A DNA stretch of 64,000 nt from Crossaster papposus. Its lineage: Eukaryota > Echinodermata > Asteroidea > Velatida > Solasteridae. Positions 1-11,900 of the stretch are shown in pieces (the stretch's first letter is position 1; each line of letters opens with the position of its first letter). The notes under the pieces were generated by a model. The model worked only from the letters and a program-made list of their open reading frames with translations. It had not been told where the DNA came from and did no database searches. The stretch covers positions 1,240,001 through 1,304,000 of the forward strand of contig JBAIAA010000608.1 of the NCBI GenBank assembly GCA_037893245.1. The letters are read 5' to 3'. The translations under genes and the position numbers were made by a program.

Positions 1-1312
1 AAACGACAGATTCCAGGAGCTGGCTCCCAGACTATATCTAAAGAACGCAACCAACAAATAAAGGTATAGGTATAAGTATAAACGACTACGCTAAAACATA
101 ATAGGTTATTGAAACAAAATTTATTCAAATTCACCAACTCTCGCATTCAAGTTCGTGCGAGAAAAGATTTCGCACGCTTTTAATACAAAACTAGTTTAGT
201 TATTAATCATTCAATTTCAAAGTTTGGTCACTCTTTTTAAGCACCGGGTTGAGAATATTGTCTTCGGATGTGAATGGAAGTAGTGCAATGTTTATTCCTG
301 TCTGGGTTAAGCTGACACTTTCCCCTAGTCAATGTGACACGTTTACGGCTAAAACGACCTACAAAAGACTCTAAGTGAATCTGAACCGCAATATTTGGGC
401 CCTCATTGTCGCTGCTTGATTGATTTGTACTATACGTTCCGTTTACACCCATTGTCAAGATTTTAAAGGAACAAAAAGTATCCATTATTACTAATGCTTT
501 AAGGTTTGAGATGAATTGAGTGCATTTATTCAGTCTAGGCCTATACGAGCTACTGACTTGGGTATGTGAAAGATTTGCTCTGTCTGGTCTCAGTGTTGCG
601 TAACCAAACAATGGAATAAAGGTTGGGTTAAATAAGGGCGTTTTTAATGCACAGTACATTGGACATCGAAGTCATTTGCTGCCATACGTTCTTGCGCGTC
701 GGGTGTGTTTCTGCTATTAAACTCCGCCAAAGTGTCTCTTCCAGTGATTATGATCCGTACACATTTTTGAGTAAAAATACGTTGGAGATAATGTTGTGTG
801 ACCCTCAAGAACTGACCCGCAAATTTATTTTGATAGTGATTCAAACCAGTATTTTTCGGAAATATCCAATGAAGATTTTTACTCCGATGAGGATTTATAC
901 TAAAAGCGGCGGATTCGAAGGTGAATAAACTTCCTACATTCAGGATGATTTGGACCCCTTGTAACAGGAAATGATGGAAAATAAGAACAGGTAACAAGAA
1001 TTGTTTTCCTCTCAAATGTTGGCGTATATTTTAGCCGTCTGTGCATCTGGCATGGGCAGACCGAGCTACCAGAACAAAATATACTGTCATTTTTTTACAG
1101 GATCTTAAAGTATATGTTTAATTTACTTTGTTTCGTCTTACTAGATACGCTTCTGGGAGGTCAGTTCTGGCCACACTTGTTTTGCAAGATTGCAGTCAGA
1201 AGGAAAAGCGGGAGGGGGGTTACGTGTACAAGTTTCAAGAGAACCCCTCCGTATTATTTGTAATTTTTTTTGAAACGCGGAAAAGGTTCTGCTGACAAGT
1301 ATCATATGGATT
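1..1312. repeat. Duplicated block type X, copy 1
   Basis: Non-coding-looking block that recurs near 18.05-19.8, 23.1-25.8, 29.25-30.95, 50.99-52.7 and 62.64-64 kb. It starts with a short run of GGTATA-type hexamers. Next comes a segment with TTCGGATGTGAATG, the counterpart of a small palindrome (CACTTCGGAAGTG) seen in other copies. It ends with a region open on the minus strand (644-1015). This copy belongs to a subtype shared with the 29.2 and 62.6 kb copies and lacks the TGACGTCA and TATA segment of the 18, 24 and 52 kb copies. No known domain is recognised in its open frames. Confidence 0.8.
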
Positions 1313-1315
1313 GAA

Positions 1316-1512
1316 TTTGTGACTGGTCTACATAATTGTACGTTATCTAGTGGGTATGCCAGAGAGTGGTTGTTTGACTGGCCTCTCCAGAGCGTAATTC
1401 TTAAAAACTTAAATTAAGAATTACGCTCTGGGTAGTATAGTTACGCAACCACATTGCTGGCGTACCAGCAAATCATAAATATACAGATTTATCTCTGCAG
1501 ACCAGCCACAAA
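1316..1512. mobile_element. Foldback/MITE-like element of ~197 bp
   Basis: Ends are inverted: TTTGTGACTGGTCTAC at the left pairs with GCAGACCAGCCACAAA at the right. Inside lie a second inverted pair (1353-1371 with 1446-1465) and a perfect 17-bp pair (1387-1403 with 1415-1431) around a short AT loop. The whole can fold into a cruciform. It has no coding capacity. I infer a non-autonomous DNA element; no target duplication was confirmed. Confidence 0.6.
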
Positions 1513-1557
1513 CATAAAATCCTATGATACCTCACGCAGCCAAACCGTTTCAGTATC

Positions 1558-1665
1558 CCCCCCCAAAAAAAAAAATATATAAAAAAATATAAAAAAATAA
1601 AAATAAATAAAATTAAAAATAAATAAAATTAAAAATAAAATAAAATAAATAAATAACGAAACCGA
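1558..1665. repeat. A/T-rich low-complexity tract
   Basis: A C run is followed by about 100 bases made almost only of A and T in AAATAAATAAAA and TTAAAAATA patterns. It accounts for a low-complexity minus-strand open frame rich in Phe and Ile, which is not a gene. Confidence 0.85.
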
Positions 1666-1752
1666 TGAGAAACAGTTCTGGCTTGTGAAAACCCCCATAA
1701 ACACCCTTCCCTTCCCATTTTCTTGCAAAAACATTTCATATTTTACTAAAAA

Positions 1753-3425
1753 ACCTAATAGTCTCACAGAATAGGGAAAAAACATTCCACATAACCCAGC
1801 GTTACACGTCCTTCAATTTAATGTCCTTCCCATGTGACCGAGAATCGTTATAATAATTAAACAAAACCTATGAGCCGCATGTATGATTACGCTCCTTCCC
1901 AATAAACCCTTTAACTGAAAAACCTAATAGTCTCACAGAAACAAATACAAATAAAAAATCCGCATAACCCAGCGTTACACGTCCTTCAATTTAATCTCCT
2001 TCCCATGTGACCGAGAATCGTTCTAATAATAAAAAAAAAGTGAGCCGCATGTATGATTACGCTTCTTACCAATAAACACTTTAACTTAAAAACCTAATAG
2101 TCTCACAGAAAAGAGAGAAAAAATCAACATAACCCAGCGTTACACGTCCTTCAATTTAATGTCCTTCTCATGTAAAAGAGAATCGTTCTAATAATTACAA
2201 AAAACGTGAGCCGCATGTATGATTACGCTTCTTACCAATACACACTTAAACTTAAAAACCTAATAGTCTCACAGAAAAAAGAAAACAAAATTCACATAAC
2301 CCAGCGTTACACGTCCTTCAATTTAATGTCCTTCCCGTGTAAACGAGAATCGTTCTAATAAAAAAAACCACGTGAGCCGCATGTATGATTACGCTTCTTA
2401 CCAATAAACACTTAAACTTAAAAAGCTAATAGTCTCACAGAAAAAAAGAGAAAAAATACACATAACCCAGCGTTAAACGTCCTTCAATTTAATGACCTTC
2501 CCATGTGAATGGGAATCGTTTCAATAATTAAACAAAACCTGTGAGTCGCATGTATGATTACGCTCCTTCCCAATAAACACTTTAACTAAAGAAAACTAAT
2601 AGTCTCACAGAAAAAAAATATTTAAAAAATCCACATAACCGAGCGTTACACGTCCTTCAATTTAATGTCCTTCCCATGTAAAAGAGAATCGTTCTAATAA
2701 TTACAAAAAACGTGAGCCGCATGTATGATTACCCTTCTTACCAATAAACACTTAAACTTAAAAACCTAATAGTCTCACAGAAAAAAAGAGATAAAATACA
2801 CATAACCCAGCGTTAAACGTCCTCCAATTTAATGACCTTCCCATTTGACTGATAATCGTTTCAATAATTAAACAAAACCTGTGAGTCGCATGTATGATTA
2901 CGCTCCTTCCCAATAAACACTTTAACTAAAGAAAACTAATAGTCTCACAGAAAAAAAATATTTAAAAAATCCACATAACCGAGCGTTACACGTCCTTCAA
3001 TTTAATGTCCTTCCCATGTAAAAGAGAATCGTTCTAATAATTACAAAAAACGTGAGCCGCATGTATGATTACCCTTCTTACCAATAAACTCTTAAACTTA
3101 AAAACCTAATAGTCTCACAGAAAAAAAGAGATAAAATACACATAACCCAGCGTTAAACGTCCTCCAATTTAATGACCTTCCCATTTGACTGATAATCGTT
3201 TCAATAATTAAACAAAACCTGTGAGTCGCATGTATGATTACGCTCCTTCCCAATAAACACTTTAACTAAAGAAAACTAATAGTCTCACAGAAAAAAAATA
3301 TTTAAAAAATCCACATAACCGAGCGTTACACGTTCTTCAATTTAATGTCCTCCCAATGTGACCGAGAATCGTTCTAATAAAAACAAACGTGAGCCGCATG
3401 TATGATTACGCTTCTTCCCAATAAA
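1753..3425. repeat. Tandem satellite, ~170-bp monomer with 340-bp higher-order repeat
   Basis: Ten monomers are marked by the phrase AGTCTCACAG at 1760, 1929, 2099, 2264, 2431, 2601, 2771, 2941, 3111 and 3281, giving periods of 165-170. Each monomer also carries CATAACCCAGCGTTACACGT, CAATTTAATG and GCCGCATGTATGATTACG. From 2541 two alternating monomer types form a dimer that repeats almost exactly at 2881 and again from 3221, a 340-bp higher-order unit. The monomer length is close to a nucleosome repeat. The array is found once in the window, directly upstream of the gene A promoter unit. Confidence 0.93.
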
Positions 3426-3429
3426 CTCT

Positions 3430-4839
3430 AGGATTGATCAAACAGACACACACAAAATAAACCGATCTTCCCTTGAAGTATGCCTGCATAAAACCGGTTT
3501 CTCCTTGCTATTTTCTTGACAGAGAAAAAAATAATTTGACAGACTGTGAAACACTTTGATTCGAAAGACTGCCAATCGTTGAGAAATGTAATACAAAAAT
3601 ACCACTTTACTTGAACATATCAGCACACCAGAAGCCATGTTTTTTCATGATGTTTCAGGCTGTCATTCCTTAACAGTTCAGTAAAGTATTTCGTGATAAT
3701 TTAGTCATTTTAAAAACATATTATTGGCAAATGTTGTATACATAGACCGTACAAAAAATGTGATTTTGTTTTGTTTTAAGAATTGTTTTTTTAAAAGCGC
3801 GTGAAACTGAAGAAATTAAATGTGAGAGTTGCTATATGATAATAAATTGAATAAAAAATGTTTCAAAATAGCCGGGAAACCTATACAGGTTGAGTATTTT
3901 CCCCTCAAATGCACGACGTAGGGTATAATGTTGGGTACAACAAATTCTTCTAACTACACCGTGAGAATCTCATGAATTTGAGAGGCACAGAGTAATTTGT
4001 TGCACGCCATCTGACTTGCTGCTTTCGTTGCATCATCTTTAATTATTTCGACCCTCTGGGTACGTTTTGTTTTCTAAAGGTTAATTGTATACACGTTTGT
4101 GTGAATACCTGGACCAACCTTGATTGCTACTGAGGATAGAAGTCTTGTGTCATGCCGTTTGATAATGAATCGTGGCAGTGTTTAGGGCGGCGATGGGCTT
4201 CATTGTTCAATTTTAAAATTACATTTTTGTTCATTTCAAGATGGCGTTTTGTTTGAGCTACAAACTGTAATTCCTGGGGAATGCTCATTGGTTGTTACGT
4301 TACCCGCTTCCAGGATAAGCCCCGCCCATGCTGTGATCTTGCACCAATCCAAAATGTTTCTACTCTCCTTGCAAGCTCAAGCTCGGTTCTGATTGGCTGT
4401 AGGTTGGCTATGACGTCAACCTTGTCTGTGGTCTGCGGCTGCTTAGCTGATGTGGAAAACTATGTACGTTTGAGTACTTGCCGATATACGATGAACGCTA
4501 ACAGAGTGTTGCGCATTTCTTCTATAAGATACGGTTTCGAGCTACGATATTATTTAGTCTCACATCCGTCTGATCGTCGTTCAGTGCTCTTCATGCGTAT
4601 CTGCCTACTAAAGTCGCGTTGTGTCGCGTTGTGTATCGATCGTTGAAGTCGCTGATGAATAAATCCAAAACGAATTCTCGATCTTTGCATTATTCGGGCA
4701 AAGCTTCGGTTTAGTTTTAAGTTTAGGCCTTCCCGGTTGTTGTCGAGTTATATACGTGCGTATAATTGGCGTTGGCGTGTGAGTCGTTGATAAATACACC
4801 CAGCGGATTGGCGCTCGGAATTCACCGGAATCTTGAAGA
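3430..4839 (+). promoter_or_regulatory. Promoter/5' region of gene A (single copy of promoter unit P)
   Basis: This segment is the counterpart of the three tandem units at 31.1-35 kb. Conserved elements are CCAAT-box-like ATTGG motifs (near 4288 and 4392), a perfect CRE palindrome TGACGTCA at 4411-4418, a TATA-like TATTATTTAG near 4550, and an initiator-like TCAGTG at 4581. The start codon lies about 255 bases further on. Conservation of these motifs in all four units while surrounding bases drift supports a regulatory role. The factor assignments (CREB/ATF, NF-Y) are inferred from motif identity. Confidence 0.65.
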
Positions 4840-4885
4840 ATGGACGGAGCAGCAGCTTTGGTTCTAATGCTGTCGGGAATGGCAG
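4840..4885 (+). CDS. Gene A exon 1 (start codon and signal peptide)
   Basis: The first exon codes MDGAAALVLMLSGMA plus one base, then a strong donor GTAAGA. It is too short to stand alone. The same 46-base exon occurs at 34963-35008 with one residue changed (Gly13 to Thr). The joined codon GTG (Val16) continues the hydrophobic core of the signal peptide, which supports the pairing with exon 2. Confidence 0.82.
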
Positions 4886-7800
4886 GTAAGATTGAATATC
4901 TGTCACCTGTGGTATTTCCTCGAATCCTTGACCTGTTTGTGAGCATGTAGACAAGCTCCATCAGGATCAGGGACGTGTTATATACATCCTTCTCATTTTG
5001 TTGTCTGTTAACTTTTCGTTTCTAAAGCAATATTCATCAAAAATCAATTTAAAGATATGATACACCATTGGTAATTGCTTGAGTTATCAGGAATGGGTGG
5101 ATTTTGGAATAGTTTTCTATAGTAAATATCCGAAGTTTTACAATCATGGATGCCGAAACAAACAAAAAGGAAAACGGCGTTTGTTTTTAACCAGCGTCGG
5201 GAAGTTCTTGTTCTTTTCTTTTTGTTAGCAATCGCCGTCTGGCGATCGTGATTGTTTTAATCAAATTAATTTCGGAACAATTACGGGATATCTAGCGCAA
5301 TCATTTTGCTAAAATCATTATTTACTTTCAAATAAGTAAGATATTTCCTAATAATTCGGTTGTAAAATTGTTCGATATCTGCAAATGGTGTACCCTATAC
5401 CTTTTAAGGACTTTATTGCCAACAAGTGGGTAATTTACCCAAAGATGATCGCATTGTTCACAGTGTTGTAAGTCTAGAGACCTAGGCCGATATTCATAGA
5501 AGCCTGCTGAGCCTAGTTGGCTGCTAAAAAGGCCCCTATATGGCAGGTAAGCCTAGTTGGAAGCTAAGTGATATTCATACAACTTTGATAAGCGTATGGT
5601 TACTAAGTTGGCTACTATTTAGTGCTGAAGTTAGAGTTGATCTCGGGTGTCTCTAAGTCACTATAGTTGGCAACTAAATCACTCGTTACGGAACTTTTTA
5701 CATTTGACAACATGATTCTTGGATTCAGATTTGAGTTTTGAGAGCCTATTTCTTAGGTATGCCTATGTTCTATTGGTAGTGGGAAATTTAGCCCTATGCT
5801 AGGTGAGGATAATTTACCAAGCTACTTTCTTCTTGACATCTTTGTGTTTACTCTCAAGAACGTCTTTTAATTCATCAAACTTTTCCGCTATAAATACAGT
5901 GTTATTTTTCATCATTATAATTAGCTTCACGTTTCTTTCCTTTACCATGTTTTACCTTCCACATCGCCATGCCTGTGTAGATATCCATGCACACATAATA
6001 GGCCACATGTATCAGATTTACTGTTATAATTATAATTATCTAGCTGGGCCGATTTTCATAAAAGCCTGCTGAGCCCAGTTGTCTGCTAAAACGGCCCCTA
6101 GTTGACAACTAAGCCTAGTTGGAAGCTAAGTGATATTCATAAAACTTTGCTAAGCTTAGTTTGTTGCTAAGTGGGCTGCTATACGTTAGAGTTGATCTGG
6201 GGTGTCTACAAGTTACTAGTTAGCAACTAAATCGTTTGTTACGTAACCTTTTGACATTGGATAACATGGTTCTTGGATTCGAATCTAAGTTTTGAGAGAC
6301 AATTTGTTTATAAATCTCCCAATGTTATATTGGTTGTTGGGAATCTATCCCTGTTCTGGGTCAGGAACATTTCCCAAGCATCTTTCTTCTTGCGATTGGT
6401 GTTGACATCGTTGTGCTTAGTTCAAAAACGTTTTTCAATTCATCAAACCTGTCCGCTATAAAGAAGTTTTGTTTTTCATCACTCTAATTAGCTTTATACG
6501 TTTCTTTCCTTTGCCATGTTTACCTTCCGCATCGCCATGCTTGTGTAGATTTCAATGCATACATATAGGCCTCATGTGTCAGATTTACTGCTGTTCCTAA
6601 AGGTCATTTGACCCATCCAAACCACCACCCTACCCTATTGACATGCAAATTCAATTTTGTTGGTTTGAGGAACTGCCCAATGTCCTAGCTGAGTGCTTAA
6701 AATATCTAGCTGCCAACTAGCTGGCAATATTCTTAGCAAGGCTATATGAATAGAAAATTAGTTGGTAACCACAGAGAAGAAAACTACGGATTTAGCGGGC
6801 TGCCATTGCTTAGCTGGCTGCTAAGTTAACAGGCTTTTATGAATATCGGCCCTGTTCTCGGTCTCAAGGCCGTCTCGAGATCTTTTTTGAGGTCTCGGCC
6901 TTGGTCTCGGTCTCGTCCTAACAAAGTCTCGGGGTCTCGGAAGGCTTGGACCCGGACCCGGTCGCCTCGGTCTCGGCTCCGGTCGCCTTGCGGTCACGGT
7001 CTCGGTCGCCTCGGTCTCAGTCGCCTCGGTCTCCCCCGCCACGCGGTCTCAGTCTCGGTCGCCTTGCGGTCTCGCTCGCCTCGGTTTTGGTTTCGGTCGC
7101 CTCGCGGTCTTGGTCTCTGTCGCCTCGGTCTCGGTCGCCACGTACCCTCGGCCCCGGTCGCATCGGCCTCGGTCTCGGTCTCCTCGCGGTCTCAGTCGCC
7201 TTGGTCTCGGTCGCCACGCGGTCTCCGTCGCCTCGCGGTCCCGCTCGCCTCGGTTTTGGTTTCGGTCGCCTCGCGGTCTTTATCTCGGTCGCCTCAGTCT
7301 CGGTCGCCATGCGGTCTCGGCCCCTGTCGCCCCGGCCTCGGTCTCGGTCGCCTCGGTCTCAGTCGCCTCGCGGTCTTGGCCCCAATTGCCTTGGTCTCGG
7401 TCTCGGTCGCCTCGGTCTCGGTCTCGGTCTTGGTCTCGGCCCCGGTCGCCTCGGCCTCGGTCTTGGTCGCCTTTCGGTCTCGGTCGCCTCGGTCGCCTCG
7501 GTCTCGGTCTCGGTCCCCTCGGTTTTGGACATCAGGGTCTCTACTACAACACTGATTATTATCTGCCTACCCCGTTTGGTTGTTATTGCCCAACGGCAAT
7601 GTGCAATGATGTTTACTACTTTGTAGGGAAATATTCTTACTCAACAATTAGTTTTGCCGTTATCCGTCTATTTAGGTTATTAAAGATATTTACCACTTAT
7701 TGAGAAAATGTTTTTCACTCAACATTTGGTTATTGTGCCCGTTATTGCATAAATGTATAGGATTTTTTTTCTTTTGCAGATTCGTTAAGAATCTGCTTGC

Positions 7801-8610
7801 AATTATTTCTGCATTTAATAGGGGACTTTAAACAATAAAGAACAAAACGGTTCCATATATTACCAAACGCCCCCGATTGCCATTCGTGTACAAAACATAT
7901 GGGAGGTGTTCCGAAAATAATGTAAAGTACAAACAAACAAAACTGGGATAAATACACACTGTCGTGTTTTACATAACGACTGAGGATTCAATATTGTGTT
8001 TTCCTTTGTTGATGTACTGTAACTACCCAATTCACTTATCGTACATTTTAACGGTAGGATACACCATTGGTAATTGGTTGAATTATCAGGAATAGGTGGA
8101 TTTGGGGGGTTGTATTTTATAGTCAATATCGTTTTACTGTAGTAAATATCGTCTGAAGTTTGACAATCATGGATTATGAGACAATCAAGAAAAACGGCGT
8201 TCGTTTTCAACCGGCGTCGGGCAGTGGTTCCTATGTTGTACTTGGTGTTTTTTTGCGCGATCGCCGTCCGGCGATCGTAATTTTTGTTAAATAAAATTCA
8301 TTTTTGTTCGGAACAATTACAGAATATCTAGCGCAATATTTGTTCTGGATGCCTACAATCACTACCCGGACCCGGTCGCCTCGGTCTCGGCTCCGGTCGC
8401 CTTGTGGTCTTGGTCTCGGTCACCTCGGTCTCGGTCGCCACGCGGTCTCGGTCTCGGTCGCCTCGCGGTCTCGCTCGCCTCGGTTTTGGTTTCGGTCTCG
8501 GTCGCCACGTACCCTCGGCCCCGGTCGCCTTGGCCTCCGTCTCGGTCGCCTCGTGGTCTCGGTCTCGGTTGCCTCCGTCTCGGTCGCCTCTCGGTCTCGG
8601 TCTCGGTCGC

Positions 8611-8642
<32 letters not shown>

Positions 8643-8751
8643 AGGTCTAGGTCTCGGTCTAGGTCTCGGCCCCGGTCGCCTCGGCCTCGGTCTCGGTCGC
8701 CCCTCGGTCTCGTTCTCGGTCTCAGTCGCCTGGATCTCGGTCTCGGTCTCC

Positions 8752-8783
<32 letters not shown>

Positions 8784-8938
8784 CCCGGTCGCGTCGGCCT
8801 CGGTCTCGGTCGCCTCTCGGTCTCGGTCTCCGTCTCGGTCTCGGTCGCCTCGGTCGCCTCAGCCTCGGTCTCGGTCTCGGTCTCGGTCTAGGTCTCGGTC
8901 TAGGTCTCGGCCCCGGTCGCCTCGGCCTCGGTCTCGGT

Positions 8939-8974
<36 letters not shown>

Positions 8975-11900
8975 GCCTCGGTCTTGGTCTCGGTCTCGGT
9001 CGCCTCGGTCGCCTCGGTCGCCTCGGTCTCGGTCTCGGTCCCCTCGGTTTTGGACATCAGGGTCTCTACTACAACACTGATTATTATCTGCCTACCCCGT
9101 TTGGTTGTTATTGCCCAACGGCAATGTGCAATGATGTTTACTACTTTGTAGGGAAATATTCTTACTCAACAATTAGTTTTGCCGTTATCCGTCTATATAG
9201 GTTATTAAAGATATTTACCACTTATTGAGAAAATGTTTTTCACTCAACATTTGGTTATTGTGCCCGTTATTGCATAAATGTATAGGATTTGTTTTCTTCT
9301 GCAGATTCGTTAAGAATCTGCTTGCAATTATTTCTGCATTCAATAGGGGACTTTAAACAATAAAGAACAAAACGGTTCCATATATTACCAAACGCCCCCG
9401 ATTGCCATTCGTGTACAAAACATATGGGAGGTGTTCTGAAAATAATGTAAAGTACAAACAAAAAAGACTGGGATAAATTCACACAGTCGTGTTTTACATA
9501 ACGACTGAGGATTCAATATTGTGTTTTCCTTTGTTTATGTACTGTAACTTAACCCAATTCACTTATCGTACATTTTAACGGTAGGATACACCATTGGTAA
9601 TTGGTTGAATTATCAGGAATAGGTGGATTTGGGGGGTTGTATTTTATAGTCAATATCGTTTTACTATAGTAAATATCGTCTGAAGTTTGACAATCATGAA
9701 TTCTGAGACAATCTAGAAAAACAACGTTCGTTTTTAACCGGCGTCGGGCAGTGGTTCCTGTGTTGTACTTGGTGTTTTTTTGCGCGATCGCCGTCCGGCG
9801 ATCGTAATTTTTGTTAAATAAAATTCATTTTTGTTCGGAACAATTACAGGATATCTAGCGCAATATTTGTGCTGGATGCCTACAATTACTATTTACTTTC
9901 AATTAAAGATATTTCTTAATAATTCGGTAGTTAATATTTTCGATATCTGCAAATGGTATATCCTACAGAGGACAACATTCAACAAAAAGCGAACGCCCGC
10001 AAACTGAATCTCTTGTTCGTCTATTGTGCTTCTGTCCTCGAGAGTTGTGTACACACTTAGATTATATTAGATTAGATTGCTTTATTCAGCCAATGATTAA
10101 AAACAATCACAGAAATTTGTAATGTTAGACTCGCACAACAACAATAATAAACATATAATTACAAAAGTATACAAACAATTCTTTAAATTTAAATGAAAAA
10201 ACTCCCTCTGTTAAAGACCTACACAGCCGACGATATAAAATCTATTCCTGAAATGGTTGATTTATACAACATATTTTAAACATTAAAAACCCCATTGTTA
10301 AAAGACCCACACGGTCGATGATATAAAAACTATTTTTGAAACTGTTGGTTAATACATGTACATACATATTTTTTTACATTAAAAGTCCCCATTGTTAAAA
10401 ACCCGCACGGCCGATGGTATAAAACTATCTCTGAAACGGTTGGTTTTTGCACCTATTGATCTCATCCTTCTTCCTGAAGGCATCATGTGGAAGAACTCAT
10501 TTGTTGGATGATGCACATCCTTAACAATGTTTTCGACACGCTTTCTCATTCTCTTATCATAGATTGTCTTCATGTCATCCAACTTAAATCCAATTATGCG
10601 CGATGCGTTTCTGGCCACCCGATTCAGTTTATAAATTGCACACTCAGGAGTGACATTGAACCAGACAATAATAGAGCTGGTCAGGCAAGATTCAATTACA
10701 CATCTATAAAAATTAATCAAAATATGTTTGCTAACACCAAAGGATTTCAGTCTACGTAGAAAATACAAACGTTGTTGGGCCTTTTTCAAATTTTCAGATA
10801 CTTGATTTGACCAAGACAGGGTGTTCATTATGAATGTACCGAGAAACTTAAAACAATCTACAATGTCCACATCTCTTCCGTTAATGACAATTGGTTCAAT
10901 TTGACCTTTATTTTTACGAAAGTCAATTATCATTACCTTAGTTTTGTCAACGTTCAAGACAAGATTGTTCGATTCAGACCATTTTACAAGAGATGATACT
11001 TGACTTCTATAACTGGATTCGTCGCCATTACAAATTAAACCACTAAGGGTGGTATCATCCTGTGTGTAATGTGCATGTACATTGTAATTCCCAAAACGCT
11101 ACCTTCTTGTGTCATTATACTTTAATAAATACCTAGGAGAGTTGATGGCTTCTGATTGGTCGAGACTCGATCACGTGGAGTGGATTATCAGGTAGTAATA
11201 TCATGGGCTTTCAAGAAGAAGCGAATACACGTTCCCTGAAGCATAGATTAAGCATCATGTAAGCCAATGATTGGCCGAATGCAACAGTTCTACGGTAATT
11301 TGTAACAAGAACGCGACAAATCTTGATACTGCGCGCTATAAATGTACGCGTAGAACGTTTGTATCTATACGCGCGGTATTTTTCAAAATGCGCGTGTCGT
11401 CTGTTAACGCTAGCGCGTTGCTATGCACGGTGTACATCAGTGGTCAGCTAGTCTGGTCTCAAAGTATGGGTTATAATAACAACACATATTGAAGAGACAG
11501 GGTACCATGCATAAGCTAAAACATGGCCCCTAAACATGAACACAAAACGCTAGAAATGTTGCCGAAAAGAAAGACACGACATTTTGAGCATTTTGATCAT
11601 TTGTCTCGTTAAAAAGGTATTTATTAAAGGTAATAACAGTGCGAAGACCCGGTTATTACTGCGTGATAATGACCGGGTTGGGGGATGACCGCTGGTAATG
11701 GACCTCGCCTTCGGCTCGATTCATTACCGGCGGTCATCCCCCAACCCGGTCATTATCACGCAGTAATAACCGGGTCTTCGCACTGTTATTACCTATATAA
11801 ACATACGGAGACTACACTGTGCCCACATGGGGAAATTATTTGGAAGTTTCGTTTATGTTTTATTAAATTTAAAGTGTTCTTGACTGGTGTGGCGAGCGAG

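Larger units (their letters stand above)
10059..11060 (-). mobile_element. 5'-truncated CR1/Rex1-like LINE
   Basis: A reverse-transcriptase C-terminal frame (10379-11059) is followed by a 3' tail with AATAAA and a TAATCTAATCTA repeat at the extreme left. The element is absent at the orthologous point of gene B intron 1 (near 44574-44584), which fixes the insertion. Instead of a target duplication, about nine bases of the target (GCATGTGGA in gene B) are missing. The 3' region carries three imperfect ~90-bp repeats. Confidence 0.85.

Noticed and set aside
1522-1785. Hydrophobic Phe/Ile-rich minus-strand frame resembling a membrane protein
   Set aside because: It is the reverse of an A/T low-complexity tract.
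1753-3425. CRISPR array, because of regular repeats
   Set aside because: The whole 170-bp monomer repeats without unique spacers, and the context is animal DNA.
6839-7703. Long Arg/Ser/Pro-rich open frames on both strands, looking like RS-domain splicing proteins
   Set aside because: They are translations of the GGTCTC/GGTCGCC minisatellite, whose period keeps all frames open. They end as soon as unique sequence begins.
8304-9228. Further RS-like and Glu/Thr/Arg-rich frames, up to 274 codons
   Set aside because: Same minisatellite artefact; no codon bias, no domain, and mutually overlapping frames on both strands.
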